A stretch of DNA of 64,000 nt, taken from contig NZ_PKOZ01000004.1 in assembly GCF_002946355.1 (NCBI RefSeq), positions 62,001 through 126,000 of the forward strand. Direction: 5' to 3'. The translations under genes and the position numbers were made by a program. This document shows positions 53,119 to 62,187 of the stretch, piece by piece (the stretch's first letter is position 1; each line of letters opens with the position of its first letter). The notes below the pieces were generated by a model. It was not told the origin of the DNA. It worked only from the letters and a program-made list of their open reading frames with translations, and searched no databases. Source of the DNA: Pradoshia eiseniae. Its GTDB lineage: Bacteria > Bacillota > Bacilli > Bacillales > Pradoshiaceae.

Positions 53119-54252
53119 TCATTTCACATCAGATACAGAGACTGTGGGCTCGGTTTGAACCATCTCATATATTTGAATGAATTTATTGACAATCTCATCC
53201 CATGAATTTTTCTTAGCCGTCTCTGCACCTGCAAGTCTTACTTGATCTTGTATACCAATTTTTAAGACCGACTTTACCTTCTCTACTACTGAATCCATAT
53301 CCTCAAAATTGACTAAGTACCCATTGTTTCCATCTGACACCATCTTTATAAATGATGGAATTTGGCTTAGGAAGGCTATCCTTCCAGCTGCCATTGCTTC
53401 TAGAGAAGAAAGACCAAATCCTTCATATTCAGAGGCTGAAATGAAATATGTGGCACGAGACATTTCCTTTAAGAGATTTTCATCTGATGAAGCCTCATAA
53501 ATGGTAACATGCTTGCCAATCTTGCATTTCTCAATCTGATTATCAAATCCACCCTTTAAGTTATCATAGTCCCTTCCAACAATAGATAGATGGATATCTG
53601 GAAAGTCTGATTTTAATCGAGTAATCAATGTCAGGAGTTTATCGATCCGCTTATTTTGAGAAAATCTCCCCACGAATATAAACCGGTTAGGCTCTCCATT
53701 ATGCTTCATAATCGTGTGGTAATGATTGAAATTTATTCCATTTTCGATTAATCCAATTCTTGCTGGTGAAATAGCCTTAAATAGTTCATAATCCGGCTCA
53801 CTAGCTGCCACAATCCAATTCATATTCTTCAAACTTAGCCGCGTCAATGTGTGAAAATGGATCTTTTTATACAAATAGTACCTCTTTGTATGAAAAAATC
53901 CCCCATGAGTTGACAAAATCATTGGCTTCTTATGGAAGCGCTTTGACCCAGCTAAATAATCGAACAAGAAATCAACCCCATGAATATGAATCAAATCAAA
54001 GTTTGACAGATAATTGATAGCAGATAAAGCAATTGGATAACGCCTAGATCCAAAAAAAGGAATCCTCTTTACCCTTATACCATTAATAATTGATGATTCC
54101 GGAAATCTTTCACCAGTAGAGAAATCGATGTTTAATGTTAAAACCTCTGATTCAATTCCTTTTTCCTTCAAATAAACAGCTAGATTTTCCACAAAATTCT
54201 CCATACCACCAATCACAGGTTTATATTGCCTGATTACATGTAGAATTCTCAT
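53119..54252 (-). CDS. Glycosyltransferase family 4
   Basis: 377 residues, GT-B fold. N-terminal acceptor domain with MRILHVIRQYKPVIGGMENFVENLAVYLKEKG split at 1-32 and ILSTHGGFFHTKR (about 113-125). C-terminal donor domain: IGLIENGINFNHYH, FIFVGRFSQNKRIDKLL, SEYEGFGLSSLEAMAAGRI (the EX7E motif, about 285-303). Adds a sugar to the lipid-linked repeat unit on the cytoplasmic face. Last gene of the operon; 12 bp after the preceding gene. Confidence 0.9.
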   Translation of the reverse strand: MRILHVIRQYKPVIGGMENFVENLAVYLKEKGIESEVLTLNIDFSTGERFPESSIINGIRVKRIPFFGSRRYPIALSAINYLSNFDLIHIHGVDFLFDYLAGSKRFHKKPMILSTHGGFFHTKRYYLYKKIHFHTLTRLSLKNMNWIVAASEPDYELFKAISPARIGLIENGINFNHYHTIMKHNGEPNRFIFVGRFSQNKRIDKLLTLITRLKSDFPDIHLSIVGRDYDNLKGGFDNQIEKCKIGKHVTIYEASSDENLLKEMSRATYFISASEYEGFGLSSLEAMAAGRIAFLSQIPSFIKMVSDGNNGYLVNFEDMDSVVEKVKSVLKIGIQDQVRLAGAETAKKNSWDEIVNKFIQIYEMVQTEPTVSVSDVK

Positions 54253-54264
54253 CTTCCATCTCCT

Positions 54265-55431
54265 CTAAAGGCCATGCGGTATAAGCCTTTGTTCCCTCGT
54301 TTTCATCCAAGCTCGATAGGCTAGACTATCAGGAATATCCACATCCGCAAATGTAAGCATTTCTCCTTCTTCCATCGGTTTAATAATCGTTGCCTGCTCC
54401 AGGAGTCCTATTGGGATATGATTAGGCACATCTTCTATCCTAAGCGCCTTTCCTCTAACCTCAAAGCTCCCAATCCCTCTCTTAATAGTTGTCCCTGCAG
54501 CTATTCTCTTCTTGGCAACCGCTCCCATACTATACGATGGCGTACAGGTATTGTTTAATAAAATTTCTTTCTTTTCAACAACCCTCCTTATAGTTTTCAT
54601 CACTTCCAAATGACATAAATGAAATGGCATGATTAATGTATAATAAGGGCCCTCTCCAAGTTTCATGTAATGAAGGGCATCTCTCTGACCATCTGTATCT
54701 AAATGCTTTGCTGTAATGAATACCCCTGCAGGAGCTTTGCTCGATAACACGTAATCACTTATAGGACTACCTAATCTTTCTGCTTCTATTGCTAGAGCAT
54801 TCGCTCCATCTCTCAAATCTTCAGAAATAATCCCAGTGATGCCACTTGGCAATAGTTTTGTTTGAAAAGCATTGGCTATCAAAGTTTGCTCAAACTCCAC
54901 TTTTGTCCCATCCGTAAATGAAGTGACCATCTCTAAGCTGATTTTGTTTCTCTTTGACCAATAAAGCATATCCTCGAAGGAAGGAGTTGGATTTAAAAAT
55001 CCTTTAATATTTCCATACACTAAGGGTTCGAAACCCATTTGCAATACATTTTCACGCAAGGCGGCGATACATCCTGGTTGATCCCCCTCTGCTTCAGTTA
55101 TAAATCCCTTGCCAGCAAAATAGGAACCTGTTGTTACCTGTAATTCCGTATTCATCGTCACAACTGGAATCCCTGCATCCATCACCTTAGCAATCATTTC
55201 TGTACCGAATAAAACATCACCAGTACATTCGACAATGACATCTGAATGCTCAATACAATCCTCGATGGAATTAGTTAGTAAATGAGGATAAGGAAAGTCA
55301 CTACGCCCACCCAACACAGTTCTTGTCATCACTTTAACGACATCCATATCATCAAAAAGATTCAATGCCTTCACTAATCCTTTCCCAATAAAACCGCTCC
55401 CAATAATCCCAACCCTGTGTTTAACCATCAT
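54265..55431 (-). CDS. COG4091-type NAD(P)-binding protein with C-terminal SAF domain
   Basis: 388 residues. N-terminal Rossmann fold of homoserine-dehydrogenase type: VGIIGSGFIGKGLVKAL (about 6-22), DVIVECTGDVLFGTEM. Middle: TMNTELQVTTGSYFAGK, AEGDQPGCIAAL, GNIKGFLNPTP. C-terminal SAF domain (about 300-388): GAVAKKRIAAGTTIKRGIGSFEVRGKALRI and GEMLTFADVDIPDSLAYRAW. The family is annotated only as predicted homoserine dehydrogenase; SAF domains also occur in sialic-acid synthases. In this operon a role in making or modifying a sugar-linked precursor is inferred. Overlaps the Wzy gene by 4 bp. Confidence 0.75.
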   Translation of the reverse strand: MMVKHRVGIIGSGFIGKGLVKALNLFDDMDVVKVMTRTVLGGRSDFPYPHLLTNSIEDCIEHSDVIVECTGDVLFGTEMIAKVMDAGIPVVTMNTELQVTTGSYFAGKGFITEAEGDQPGCIAALRENVLQMGFEPLVYGNIKGFLNPTPSFEDMLYWSKRNKISLEMVTSFTDGTKVEFEQTLIANAFQTKLLPSGITGIISEDLRDGANALAIEAERLGSPISDYVLSSKAPAGVFITAKHLDTDGQRDALHYMKLGEGPYYTLIMPFHLCHLEVMKTIRRVVEKKEILLNNTCTPSYSMGAVAKKRIAAGTTIKRGIGSFEVRGKALRIEDVPNHIPIGLLEQATIIKPMEEGEMLTFADVDIPDSLAYRAWMKTREQRLIPHGL

Positions 55432-56861
55432 GACCCTTCTCCCCTCGGTATGGACTTAAAATCTTTCCTTCCTTTTTTCATCAAAAGAAAGTAACTAGTG
55501 ATTAATGCTGCATGAAACCAAACAAATCCCATACGAAATCCATTATTGAAATTAAAATCGATCAATATAAATAAGCTCGCAGCCAAAAAACCTAGAGGAA
55601 TAAAACTTGATTTATGATAAACAAATAGAATCATCCAAATTAGCCTCCCGAGAATTAAGAGGAAAATGATAAGCCCGATAATTCCTGTATCGAATAGAAT
55701 TGTCAAAAATAAATTAGCATTCCCTTTACCCGCATTGAGCTCTCCTCCATAAATATATTCCTGCCTGATATCATCTCTCATAGACAGTTCCGCCATTCCG
55801 CCGCTTCCATTACCAACAAAGGGGTGCTTGGGTATATAATCCAACATCACCTGAATGGATGCTAATCGGCTATCACCTGCTCCTTGGTCTGTTTCTAGAC
55901 TAGTGCTGGGATTAAGGCGCTCATAAACATTCACGAATATTTCTTGATTCACAATAAATAGCATAATGGCTGTAAAGATGAGAATCAGAACAGAGGACAC
56001 AAAGAGTTTGATTGCCCTTATATTCTTTGTGATGATAAAAATGAAGATTAGAGAAATTGCTAATGATAGAATACTCGCCCTTGCCATACTGATGAACACC
56101 CCTATGAAACTCATAAACATTCCAATTATAATGAATAGAGGTGAAAACAAACTCTTCTCCCTGCTTAAATACATCACGACAAACCAGACTGCCGTATATC
56201 CTGCAAATAATCCATACCAATCCGGCTCATGAGCAAACGATGAAGGACGGGGAATCCCAATCTCCTCATAATGACTCAGACCAATTTCAAAACCTAAGAA
56301 GAAGCCAATCCACTGAAGAATACCAACCGCTGTTACAAAGATACCCGAGATCAGCGTATACTTTAAAACTTTATAAAAGAAATTTAGCCCTTTATTGTAA
56401 ATGCATTGGACAGAGATAAAATAAAATAGATTTAAAAAAAGCTGTCCTACAACCGATACCCAAAAATCGCTAACACTTATTAAATGGCCAATACTGAAAA
56501 AGTAACTGAAAACCCACAAATTGATTAAGATAAATAACGGAGTCTTAAACAATTCTCTTTTAGAAAGCAAAAATTCAATCGTAAACTTTAGAAAAAGAGC
56601 CAAAAACAGGATTTGAAAGATTCGTATATAAGATCCTTGAAAGGTAATAAACGAGCGATCAATAAAAATGGATAAAGCAATAAAGAGAAAAACCCGTTCA
56701 ACGGTTAAAGGAAAGAAAAAGATAACCGCTATAATGATTAAAATAATAGGCAGATAGGTTAGCGGCAGGGCAGCAAAAGCCCCGACCGCTAACGCTAAAA
56801 TGGCCGCCAATATCGCTTGCCTAAAATGCCTGCTCTGGTTATTTAATAGTAGACTATCCAC
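55428..56861 (-). CDS. Wzy-type polysaccharide polymerase (O-antigen ligase family)
   Basis: 477 residues with about 12 hydrophobic helices and a large extracytoplasmic loop (about 305-365) containing ERLNPSTSLETDQGAGDSRLASI and HPFVGNGSGG, the pattern of the Wzy_C domain. It would polymerise lipid-linked repeat units on the outer face of the membrane. GT and Wzx genes in the same operon support this. Sequence in these families is poorly conserved, so the specific repeat-unit linkage cannot be inferred. Confidence 0.85.
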   Translation of the reverse strand: MDSLLLNNQSRHFRQAILAAILALAVGAFAALPLTYLPIILIIIAVIFFFPLTVERVFLFIALSIFIDRSFITFQGSYIRIFQILFLALFLKFTIEFLLSKRELFKTPLFILINLWVFSYFFSIGHLISVSDFWVSVVGQLFLNLFYFISVQCIYNKGLNFFYKVLKYTLISGIFVTAVGILQWIGFFLGFEIGLSHYEEIGIPRPSSFAHEPDWYGLFAGYTAVWFVVMYLSREKSLFSPLFIIIGMFMSFIGVFISMARASILSLAISLIFIFIITKNIRAIKLFVSSVLILIFTAIMLFIVNQEIFVNVYERLNPSTSLETDQGAGDSRLASIQVMLDYIPKHPFVGNGSGGMAELSMRDDIRQEYIYGGELNAGKGNANLFLTILFDTGIIGLIIFLLILGRLIWMILFVYHKSSFIPLGFLAASLFILIDFNFNNGFRMGFVWFHAALITSYFLLMKKGRKDFKSIPRGEGS

Positions 56862-56910
56862 ATCTCTCCACCTTTCGGATTTCTCTCTAAAAAATCATAA
56901 AGAAGTTATA

Positions 56911-58581
56911 TTATTCGAGATAATCATCCGTTGAATTGCCTAATTGCGGTGTCAGTCCAATGAATTCTGCATCCTGCTGGGTCACCTGTCCTGTCAATTC
57001 AGCTATTTGCAAATAATACTTTTGAGTCGGAACCTTTTGGCCTTCTTCATATGTATTTTTTCTAAGCAAGCCATTGCCCACATTGAACAAAACAATCGCG
57101 GACCGGTTCTTTATATCCTTCGCTTTCTGCCCGTTATTGATCAGGCGGTTCCCTTCAAAGACAAAATCCTCCTGGCTGTACATATCAATCCCCGCCAAAC
57201 CGTTATCTTTTATGATATTATCACGCACCACTAACCCTCGGCTCATTACATTTAAATTAGCGATGACTAATCCCGCTGCAAGATTATGATTAATGTCATT
57301 ATTCGTTATTGATATCCCTTCTGCCTTGTACCCCTGGAGATGAATTCCCTCCATTTTGCCTTTATATATTTTATTGCCCCTGATAGCGAGCTGGTTGAAG
57401 AGTCGAATCCCTTCCGGAAAATCTCCTGTTTCTTCTCCAATGACAGATGCCTGAACGAATAATCCTTTGCCGCGGCTACCTTTAACTTCATTGTTTTCAA
57501 TGATTGTATCAACCATTCCGGTCACATAAATCGCATTTGCATCTCCTGTTTGATAGGTTTGCTCAATGATATTATTCGATACTTTTACATTGACAGATTG
57601 ATTTTTCCATCCTTCCACGAATATAGCGTCTCCTCCATATCCGCCTGTCTTCCCATAGCCCTTTATGATATTATCTTCAATCACTCCATCACTGACTGTT
57701 CGAAAAGCAATCCCGGCATTTCTCGAACGGGTCACCACATTATCCCTCACCGTAATATTGACATGCTGCTCTTCACCAGCCTCAACAAGATGGCCAACCT
57801 CAATGCCAAAATCCCCTGCATCCTTAACCTTATTGCCCTCTATAGTGACATTATTGCTTGATTTACCTTCTTGATAGCTGATAAAAATGCCATTCTGATG
57901 GTCTGTATGGTCAATCTCATTGTTGATAATTTCAACATTTTCGGTTTTCTGCAGTCCAATAATCCCATTAGACCCACCATCTTTTATTTTTGAATTGTTC
58001 ACTACCCCATTCCTCGAATTAAAGAGCATGATTGATGCACTTGGGGACCGGATGACTTCCACCCGGCTGATTTCAAAGCCATCAACGAATTGCAGAACAA
58101 CTGTATGTGAATAGGAATCATTAATCTGTTTTTTGCGCTTATTTTTTTCTCCATCAAAAGTCATGTCAGAGATTTGAATATTTTGAGCATTATGTTCCGT
58201 CTTTAAAATGGTTGAGTCTTCCTCATTTCCTTTACTTTTCTTTAGATTAAGGCGGATAGTTGTTTCTCCCATACCGGCTCCTTTAAGGTGTACATTAGAC
58301 TTAAGAATTATTGTTTCATCCACAGTAAAGACACCCTTAGGAACAGTCACAATTCCCCCTCCATTGTTACTAGCCTGATTGATTTCATCTTGGAGATTAA
58401 TGGTCTTAGCCATTTCCTCTTCGGCAGGATCGTTTGTCCTAAGCAAGCCCTTCAGCTCTTCATCCGGCTTCAATTTGAAAACAAGTATAGACAGGAGCAC
58501 AATAACAATAAAGAGAGGCAGCCAAAATTTCATGTTACTCAAGCGAAAAGTCAAGCGGACTTGTAAGATTATCGGAACCAT
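56911..58581 (-). CDS. Membrane-anchored parallel beta-helix protein
   Basis: 556 residues. One N-terminal helix (about 19-35, FWLPLFIVIVLLSILVF) with no cleavage site anchors it; the rest points outward. LQDEINQASNNGGGIVTVPKGVF (about 63-85) and the following region start a right-handed beta-helix with many NN-containing turns: VVNNSKIKDGGSNGIIG, VEIINNEIDHTDHQNGIF, VTRSRNAGIAFRTV, VRDNIIKDNGLAGIDMY. Pectate-lyase-like or polysaccharide-modifying fold; could be a lyase, epimerase or a structural binder of the polymer. Active-site residues cannot be assigned by eye. Confidence 0.8.
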   Translation of the reverse strand: MVPIILQVRLTFRLSNMKFWLPLFIVIVLLSILVFKLKPDEELKGLLRTNDPAEEEMAKTINLQDEINQASNNGGGIVTVPKGVFTVDETIILKSNVHLKGAGMGETTIRLNLKKSKGNEEDSTILKTEHNAQNIQISDMTFDGEKNKRKKQINDSYSHTVVLQFVDGFEISRVEVIRSPSASIMLFNSRNGVVNNSKIKDGGSNGIIGLQKTENVEIINNEIDHTDHQNGIFISYQEGKSSNNVTIEGNKVKDAGDFGIEVGHLVEAGEEQHVNITVRDNVVTRSRNAGIAFRTVSDGVIEDNIIKGYGKTGGYGGDAIFVEGWKNQSVNVKVSNNIIEQTYQTGDANAIYVTGMVDTIIENNEVKGSRGKGLFVQASVIGEETGDFPEGIRLFNQLAIRGNKIYKGKMEGIHLQGYKAEGISITNNDINHNLAAGLVIANLNVMSRGLVVRDNIIKDNGLAGIDMYSQEDFVFEGNRLINNGQKAKDIKNRSAIVLFNVGNGLLRKNTYEEGQKVPTQKYYLQIAELTGQVTQQDAEFIGLTPQLGNSTDDYLE

Positions 58582-58585
58582 TGAT

Positions 58586-58909
58586 TTACTCCTTTTTACT
58601 TGAACGCCATTTAATAAATTCTATTAACTCCTTATATTCTTTCAACTGTTCTTGATTGATCCCTTCAGCTAGAGCAAGCCTTTCCAGCACGCTTTGCTCC
58701 TTATTGACATCCTTGTCTTGCGATATTAAAAGTTGCGGAGTGATATCAAGAACAGAAGCAATCTTTGTCATTACTTCAAGACTTGGGTTTGTCATCTTAT
58801 CCCTTTCCATATTGCTTATATAGGATTTAGCCACTCCTGATTGCGCAGCCAATTCAGACAAAGAGAGTCCCCTGATCTCCCTCAGCTCCTTCAATCTTTT
58901 TCCAAACAT
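58586..58909 (-). CDS. SinR-like XRE-family repressor
   Basis: 107 residues. N-terminal HTH_3 domain, RLKELREIRGLSLSELAAQS then GVAKSYISNMERDKMTNPSLE (about 5-45), matches SinR (KGYSLSELAEKAGVAKSYLS) almost residue for residue. The C-terminal helical part LALAEGINQEQLKEYKELIEFIKWRSSKKE aligns with the SinR/SinI interaction domain, ending KWRxSxKE. It is encoded inside the exopolysaccharide operon, 4 bp before the beta-helix gene. In B. subtilis SinR represses eps and tapA operons. No sinI-like gene is seen in the window. Confidence 0.85.
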   Translation of the reverse strand: MFGKRLKELREIRGLSLSELAAQSGVAKSYISNMERDKMTNPSLEVMTKIASVLDITPQLLISQDKDVNKEQSVLERLALAEGINQEQLKEYKELIEFIKWRSSKKE

Positions 58910-58977
58910 CGCTCCTCCTTATCTAGGGCTTTTTGCCTTAGATGACTTGCCCCCTATTACTCTTATAAGATTTTCAA

Positions 58978-59640
58978 TTATGCTTTTAATGCTATCTCAC
59001 TCCTTAACAAGTCCTCCGGCGTAACAGCTCCCGAAAGATTCTCCTTCAGCCATTCATCACTTCGTTTAAAGATTTTTAATCGAATCAGCTGCTCAATCGT
59101 CTCTTCATCAAACCGGTATTTAATTACTCTTGCCGGTACCCCTCCTACAATCGCATAAGGAGGGACATTCTTCGTTACGACCGACCCTGCTGCACAAATG
59201 GCTCCTTCGCCAATCTCAACATCGTTCATAATATATGCATCTGCTCCAACCCATACATTATCTCCAATCCTTACATTCGAGAATTCATCATGATAATCCC
59301 TGTCAACCCAAGTCATATTATTTACTACCTTTGAGGTGGAATAAAAAATGGGAGATAATGCTATAAAGTTTATCGGGTGGCTGCCCAGCCCAATTTTAAC
59401 GCCTGGGCCAATCGAACAAAATGACCCTATAATTGCATGCATAACCTGGCAATTTGCTGAAAAATACGTGTAATCGCCAACGTCTGTATGGGATATTTTA
59501 GTATAAAAGTTTATAGTACAATTCTTCCCCACCCTTGTTGTAGCTGGATCAACTTCAACATAGGGACCAATAAATACCGACCTATTCCTCTTCTTAAATG
59601 CATATCCCCTGATTCCCCTTTTGATAAAATGGGGAATCAC
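58978..59640 (-). CDS. Hexapeptide-repeat (CatB-type) acetyltransferase
   Basis: 220 residues with left-handed beta-helix repeats: VFIGPYVEVDPATTRVGKNC, IIGSFCSIGPGVKIGLG, VRIGDNVWVGADAYIMNDVEIGEGAICAAGSVVTKNVPPYAI at about 123-165, and the terminal GGVPARVIKYRF. CatB/NodL-like O-acetyltransferase that probably adds acetyl to a sugar of the exopolysaccharide. Catalytic His in SHPINF (about 88). Preceded and followed by EPS genes in the same direction. Confidence 0.85.
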   Translation of the reverse strand: MIPHFIKRGIRGYAFKKRNRSVFIGPYVEVDPATTRVGKNCTINFYTKISHTDVGDYTYFSANCQVMHAIIGSFCSIGPGVKIGLGSHPINFIALSPIFYSTSKVVNNMTWVDRDYHDEFSNVRIGDNVWVGADAYIMNDVEIGEGAICAAGSVVTKNVPPYAIVGGVPARVIKYRFDEETIEQLIRLKIFKRSDEWLKENLSGAVTPEDLLRSEIALKA

Positions 59641-59685
59641 ACCATTTAATTTGATAATAAGCTCCCCCTTTACTGGTTAACATTG

Positions 59686-60600
59686 TTACATAAATGGGTA
59701 TTCACGCTTCCCGCTTGCTGTTGTAGCAAAATCGTAGAAAGCTCTTTTTATGGCAAAGCTCACTCGCTTAAATTGTTTTCCCTTTCCGATATACCAGAAG
59801 TATTTCACGATGTTTTTCATGAAAAAATAAAGCAAGAAAATAAAGAAAACCGGCTTCTTAGCATAAATAGACATGAATAAGAGATTATTTCTCGTACCGT
59901 AATAGTTTGAAAGGGGAGATTGATAACCTGTTGTAGCCGAAATCTTATGATAAACAAGGGATTTTGGGACATATCTTAAACGATAGCCCGCCTTACGAAT
60001 CTCTATGCTATAGGCCGCATCCTCATAATAAAGGAAATACTCCTCATTCAAGAATCCCACTTTATCCAGTATGGAAACAGGAAGCAGCAACACGCAGCCT
60101 GTCAAGAAATTTTCATCACTTGGCTTCCCCTCTTCTCGTGACGGAGTTTTGTGTAAAACTCTGCCTGTCAGCCATTTGATATCTCCTCCTCCGAACCATG
60201 TTACGTTCCGTTTAGTGTAGTAGTTGATATGAGAGCCACATGCCCCTACTTTTTCGTCCCGCTCACATTCCTCTACTAATGGTTCAAGAAAATACGGATC
60301 AACCTCTGTGTCATTATTAAGCAGCAGAAAGTAATCAATCCTTTCAAAACGTTCAATCGCATAGCGTATTCCAGCATTATTCCCTGCGGCAAACCCTCGA
60401 TTATCCTTCAATTCCAGGAAGTAAAAACCCTTATCTTCCACATATTCTTTCAGTTGGGCGGTTTCCTTTGAAGCATTGTCCACCACAATCGCTATATGAT
60501 TGGTATAGGTGATCTTACTTAACGAGTCCAGGCAGGCAATTGTATCCTGCGCTCCATTATAATTCACGATTATTGTACAGACCTTAGGCTGCATCGGCAT
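59686..60600 (-). CDS. Glycosyltransferase family 2, rhamnosyltransferase-like
   Basis: 304 residues, GT-A fold. Nucleotide-binding start VCTIIVNYNGAQDTIACLDSL (about 7-27), DNASKET, LKDNRGFAAGNNAGIRYA (about 79-96), metal motif LLLNNDTEVDP (DxD-like NDT, about 112-122) and ED-like acceptor region FLYYEDAAYSIEIRKAGYRL. C-terminal membrane-associated helix (about 252-272). Acceptor and donor unknown; the family contains rhamnosyltransferases. Confidence 0.88.
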   Translation of the reverse strand: MPMQPKVCTIIVNYNGAQDTIACLDSLSKITYTNHIAIVVDNASKETAQLKEYVEDKGFYFLELKDNRGFAAGNNAGIRYAIERFERIDYFLLLNNDTEVDPYFLEPLVEECERDEKVGACGSHINYYTKRNVTWFGGGDIKWLTGRVLHKTPSREEGKPSDENFLTGCVLLLPVSILDKVGFLNEEYFLYYEDAAYSIEIRKAGYRLRYVPKSLVYHKISATTGYQSPLSNYYGTRNNLLFMSIYAKKPVFFIFLLYFFMKNIVKYFWYIGKGKQFKRVSFAIKRAFYDFATTASGKREYPFM

Positions 60601-60640
60601 TACCTCCCTTATGGACCTTGAATCTCTGCTTTTCTATTCA

Positions 60641-61369
60641 TCAAATTTTGTTCTTCATCAAATAATAAAAGAACAGGATGTTGCCAATTAAGTATCTCTT
60701 CCACATTCGCCTAGGCTCAAGCAGTAACCGATATACCCATTCCATTTTCAATCGTCTCATAAAAAGAGGCGCTCGTGGTATTCTGCCTGAAGCAAAATCA
60801 ATATAGGCCCCAACACCAAGGATAATCGTGGCCTTTAGGGATTCCTTGTTATCATAAATCCATTTTTCCTGAATCGGCACTCCCCTGCCGACAATCAAGA
60901 TATCTGGGGCTAATTGATTTATTTCGCGTACAATCTCTTCGTTAGCCTTTTTACTAAAATAGCCACTCCTTGATCCAACAATCCGTATGCCAGGGATGGT
61001 TGCCCTCAATTTGTCGGCTGCTTTGCCGGCAACTCCGTTCCCTGCCCCGAGTAAATAAGCTGTGTAACGCTTCTCGCTTGCTAATTTAAGTAATTCTGGA
61101 ATAAAATCTGTTCCATTTAAATTTTCCTTGAGCTGGACACCAAACATTCTTGCACCAAGCATTATTCCAATACCGTCATTGAGCAAAAAGTCTGCCTGAT
61201 TAATAATATTCCGGTATTCAAAATCCTTTTGCGCAATGTTATAGCAATGAGCATTCAAGAAATAGACAGTCGTTTTTTTGTGGCTGTTCAGATTTCTTTC
61301 AAGTGCCGCCAATCCTTCTTCTACATTCATATTGTCCATAGCTACATTGCCTATTTGCCTTTTTGGCAT
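60641..61369 (-). CDS. WecG/TagA/CpsF family glycosyltransferase
   Basis: 242 residues (GT26). FLNAHCYNIAQKDFEYRNIINQADFLLNDGIGIMLGARMFG at about 35-77 and DFIPELLKLASEKRYTAYLLGAGNGVAGKAAD at about 86-117 are typical, as are LIVGRGVPIQEKWIYDNK and GVGAYIDFASGRIPRAPLFMRRLKMEWVYRLL in the final 50 residues. Enzymes of this family transfer ManNAc-A, ManNAc or similar to undecaprenyl-PP-sugar. Amphipathic C-terminus. Fits the second transfer after the initiating sugar-phosphate transferase. Confidence 0.92.
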   Translation of the reverse strand: MPKRQIGNVAMDNMNVEEGLAALERNLNSHKKTTVYFLNAHCYNIAQKDFEYRNIINQADFLLNDGIGIMLGARMFGVQLKENLNGTDFIPELLKLASEKRYTAYLLGAGNGVAGKAADKLRATIPGIRIVGSRSGYFSKKANEEIVREINQLAPDILIVGRGVPIQEKWIYDNKESLKATIILGVGAYIDFASGRIPRAPLFMRRLKMEWVYRLLLEPRRMWKRYLIGNILFFYYLMKNKI

Positions 61370-61412
61370 TCACAACTCTCCTTATCCCTGTTTTCTCCGG
61401 AATAGCCATGAT

Positions 61413-62165
61413 TCATTTCATCAATATCGCTTCTCTCTCGAATAGATTGCTGAAGTCAATATTTTGGGCGACCTTATTTGCATGTGCATAAGAAGAATGT
61501 GTACCAGCATCAGTCCAATTGCCGCTTAGCACATCATATGTCAGCAAGCCTTTCTTTAAATAATGATTATTGACATCCGTTATTTCCAGTTCACCGCGGG
61601 CGGAGGGTTCAATTTGATCAATGAGGTTATACACGGAAGAATCGTACATATAGATGCCGGTTACAGCAAATTGGGATTTTGGGACCTCAGGCTTTTCTTC
61701 AATCGCTATAATGCGTCCATCGTATATTGCAGGGACACCGAACCGATTCGGATCATTTACCTCCTTTATCAAGATCTTTGCTCCAATCGTTTGTTCAATG
61801 AAGCTACTGACATAAGGCTCAATCGTACCGGTGAATACATTGTCTCCAAGAATAACGACCATTTTCTCCAATCCAGTAAAATCTCTTGCAAGTCCCAGAG
61901 CTTCTGCTATTCCGCCCGGACGATCTTGAACTTTATAGGTGAAATTAACACCGAACTCATATCCGCTCCCTAAGAGGTCAACGACATCTCCCATATGCTC
62001 TCTTCCTGTGACAATCAGGATATCTTCAATCCCAGCCTCCTTTAGCTTGTAGACCGAATGATAAATCATCGGATACTTTCCTATTGGCAGAAGATGCTTA
62101 TTTGTCACCTTTGTTAATGGGTACAGACGGGAACCTGTTCCTCCCGCAAGAATTACACCTTTCAT
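61413..62165 (-). CDS. Sugar-1-phosphate nucleotidyltransferase, short RmlA-like
   Basis: 250 residues. Signature MKGVILAGGTGSRLYPLTKVTNKHLLPIGKYPMI (1-34, nucleotide loop GGTGSRL), ILGDNVFTG (metal Asp in GDN), VEEKPEVPKS-like IEEKPEVPKSQ, GNWTDAGTHSSYAHA. Compared with RmlA (about 290) it lacks the C-terminal allosteric part, as in the short-form thymidylyltransferases of polysaccharide loci. dTDP-glucose is the likely product, but rmlB, C, D are not in the window. Confidence 0.87.
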   Translation of the reverse strand: MKGVILAGGTGSRLYPLTKVTNKHLLPIGKYPMIYHSVYKLKEAGIEDILIVTGREHMGDVVDLLGSGYEFGVNFTYKVQDRPGGIAEALGLARDFTGLEKMVVILGDNVFTGTIEPYVSSFIEQTIGAKILIKEVNDPNRFGVPAIYDGRIIAIEEKPEVPKSQFAVTGIYMYDSSVYNLIDQIEPSARGELEITDVNNHYLKKGLLTYDVLSGNWTDAGTHSSYAHANKVAQNIDFSNLFEREAILMK

Positions 62166-62187
62166 GTCATCACTCCTTATCCAATTT

